DNA of 6,247 bases from an uncultured Clostridia bacterium. GTDB taxonomy: Bacteria > Bacillota > Clostridia > Christensenellales > Pumilibacteraceae. The notes under the pieces are model-generated. The model saw only the letters and a program-made list of their open reading frames with translations. It had not been told where the DNA came from and searched no databases. The position numbers and the translations under genes were made by a program. The first letter of the stretch is position 1. Each line of letters opens with the position of its first letter. The stretch is taken from contig CANQUR010000095.1 of the NCBI GenBank assembly GCA_947627075.1, positions 1 through 6,247 of the forward strand. Reading direction: 5' to 3'. Below are positions 6,054 through 6,247 of the stretch, piece by piece.

Positions 6054-6239
6054 AAAGGCTTCCCCCGCGAATAAAGCTCGCAAATTCATTAAAAGTTCAT
6101 ATCGGGGGAGGCTCCGACGAAGTCGGTGGTGAGGGTATATTATTTAATATGTTCAAACCCTCATCAGTGCCTAACGGCACAGCTTCCCCCGATAGAAGCA
6201 AAATTTTCTCATCATACTTTTTCCACAGGGGAAGCCTTT
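6054..6239. repeat. Long-armed inverted-repeat element (family A pair, MITE-like)
   Basis: Two family A arms face each other: left 6054-6136 and right 6157-6239. The left arm starts AAAGGCTTCCCC and the right arm ends GGGGAAGCCTTT. Inner blocks also match as inverted copies: ATCGGGGGAGGCT (6101-6113) with AGCTTCCCCCGAT (6181-6193), and GGTGAGGGT (6128-6136) with ACCCTCATC (6157-6165). The centre has an AT-rich hairpin, ATATT (6137-6141) with AATAT (6146-6150). Small arm hairpins are CCGAC-GAA-GTCGG (6114-6126) and GTGCC-TAAC-GGCAC (6167-6180). The size of about 186 bp and the lack of coding sequence fit a non-autonomous transposable element. A clean target-site duplication is not visible, and the right end continues into the family B sequence CATAAGGT. 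Confidence 0.75.
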
Positions 6240-6247
6240 CATAAGGT

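Noticed and set aside
5826..6089. An 87-residue minus-strand frame downstream of the toxin
   Set aside because: It covers the toxin's end and repeats B and A in antisense; the low-complexity protein reflects the repeats.
1..6247. CRISPR array among the repeats
   Set aside because: The repeats are few, palindromic, unevenly spaced and in both orientations. There are no regular unique spacers and no cas genes.

Overview
This 6.2 kb window looks like part of a genome or metagenome contig from a low-to-mid GC Gram-positive bacterium, most likely a gut-type clostridial member of the Bacillota. The evidence is a strong AAGGAGG ribosome binding site, a consensus TTGACA/TACAAT promoter, a giant protein with Listeria/Bacteroides-type (InlB B-repeat-like) surface modules, and a high density of short palindromic interspersed repeats. 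No rRNA, tRNA or taxon-specific gene is present, so the assignment is an inference.

Layout. Positions 1-80 hold one copy of an interspersed repeat (called family A here). Positions 81-353 appear non-coding and carry a 22-bp tandem direct repeat and two inverted repeats. Positions 354-4862 are one long plus-strand reading frame of about 1502 residues. It begins inside an InlB-type repeat, has a long beta-rich and probably solenoidal centre, a further InlB-like module, and two tandem C-terminal copies of a module of about 180 residues. It has neither a signal peptide nor a recognisable wall anchor, and sequence resembling the module continues upstream of the only plausible start (TTG). The gene therefore looks 5'-truncated or is the distal fragment of a larger surface protein gene. 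A terminator-like hairpin follows it, inside an interspersed repeat.

Positions 4863-5240 are a cluster of palindromic repeats, including a MITE-like element with imperfect inverted ends (4967-5142). A well-defined type II toxin-antitoxin operon follows: a consensus promoter overlaid with phased ATTATG half-sites, a Phd/YefM-like antitoxin (5296-5556), and a RelE/ParE-superfamily toxin (5543-5881) that overlaps the antitoxin by 14 nt. Positions 5887-6247 are again wholly repeats: a family B copy, a family A copy nearly identical to the one at position 1, and a long-armed inverted-repeat element of about 186 bp that runs almost to the window edge.

How the parts relate. The large protein and the toxin-antitoxin pair are separate transcription units with no evident functional link. 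Both lie between direct copies of repeat A (65 of 70 positions identical by eye, about 5.97 kb apart). I see no convincing evidence of a wholly new defence or mobile system. The most distinctive signals are the phased operator array of the toxin-antitoxin operon, the nearly identical 61-nt core shared by the two C-terminal modules, the compensatory changes in the repeat hairpins, and the missing 5' end of the giant gene.
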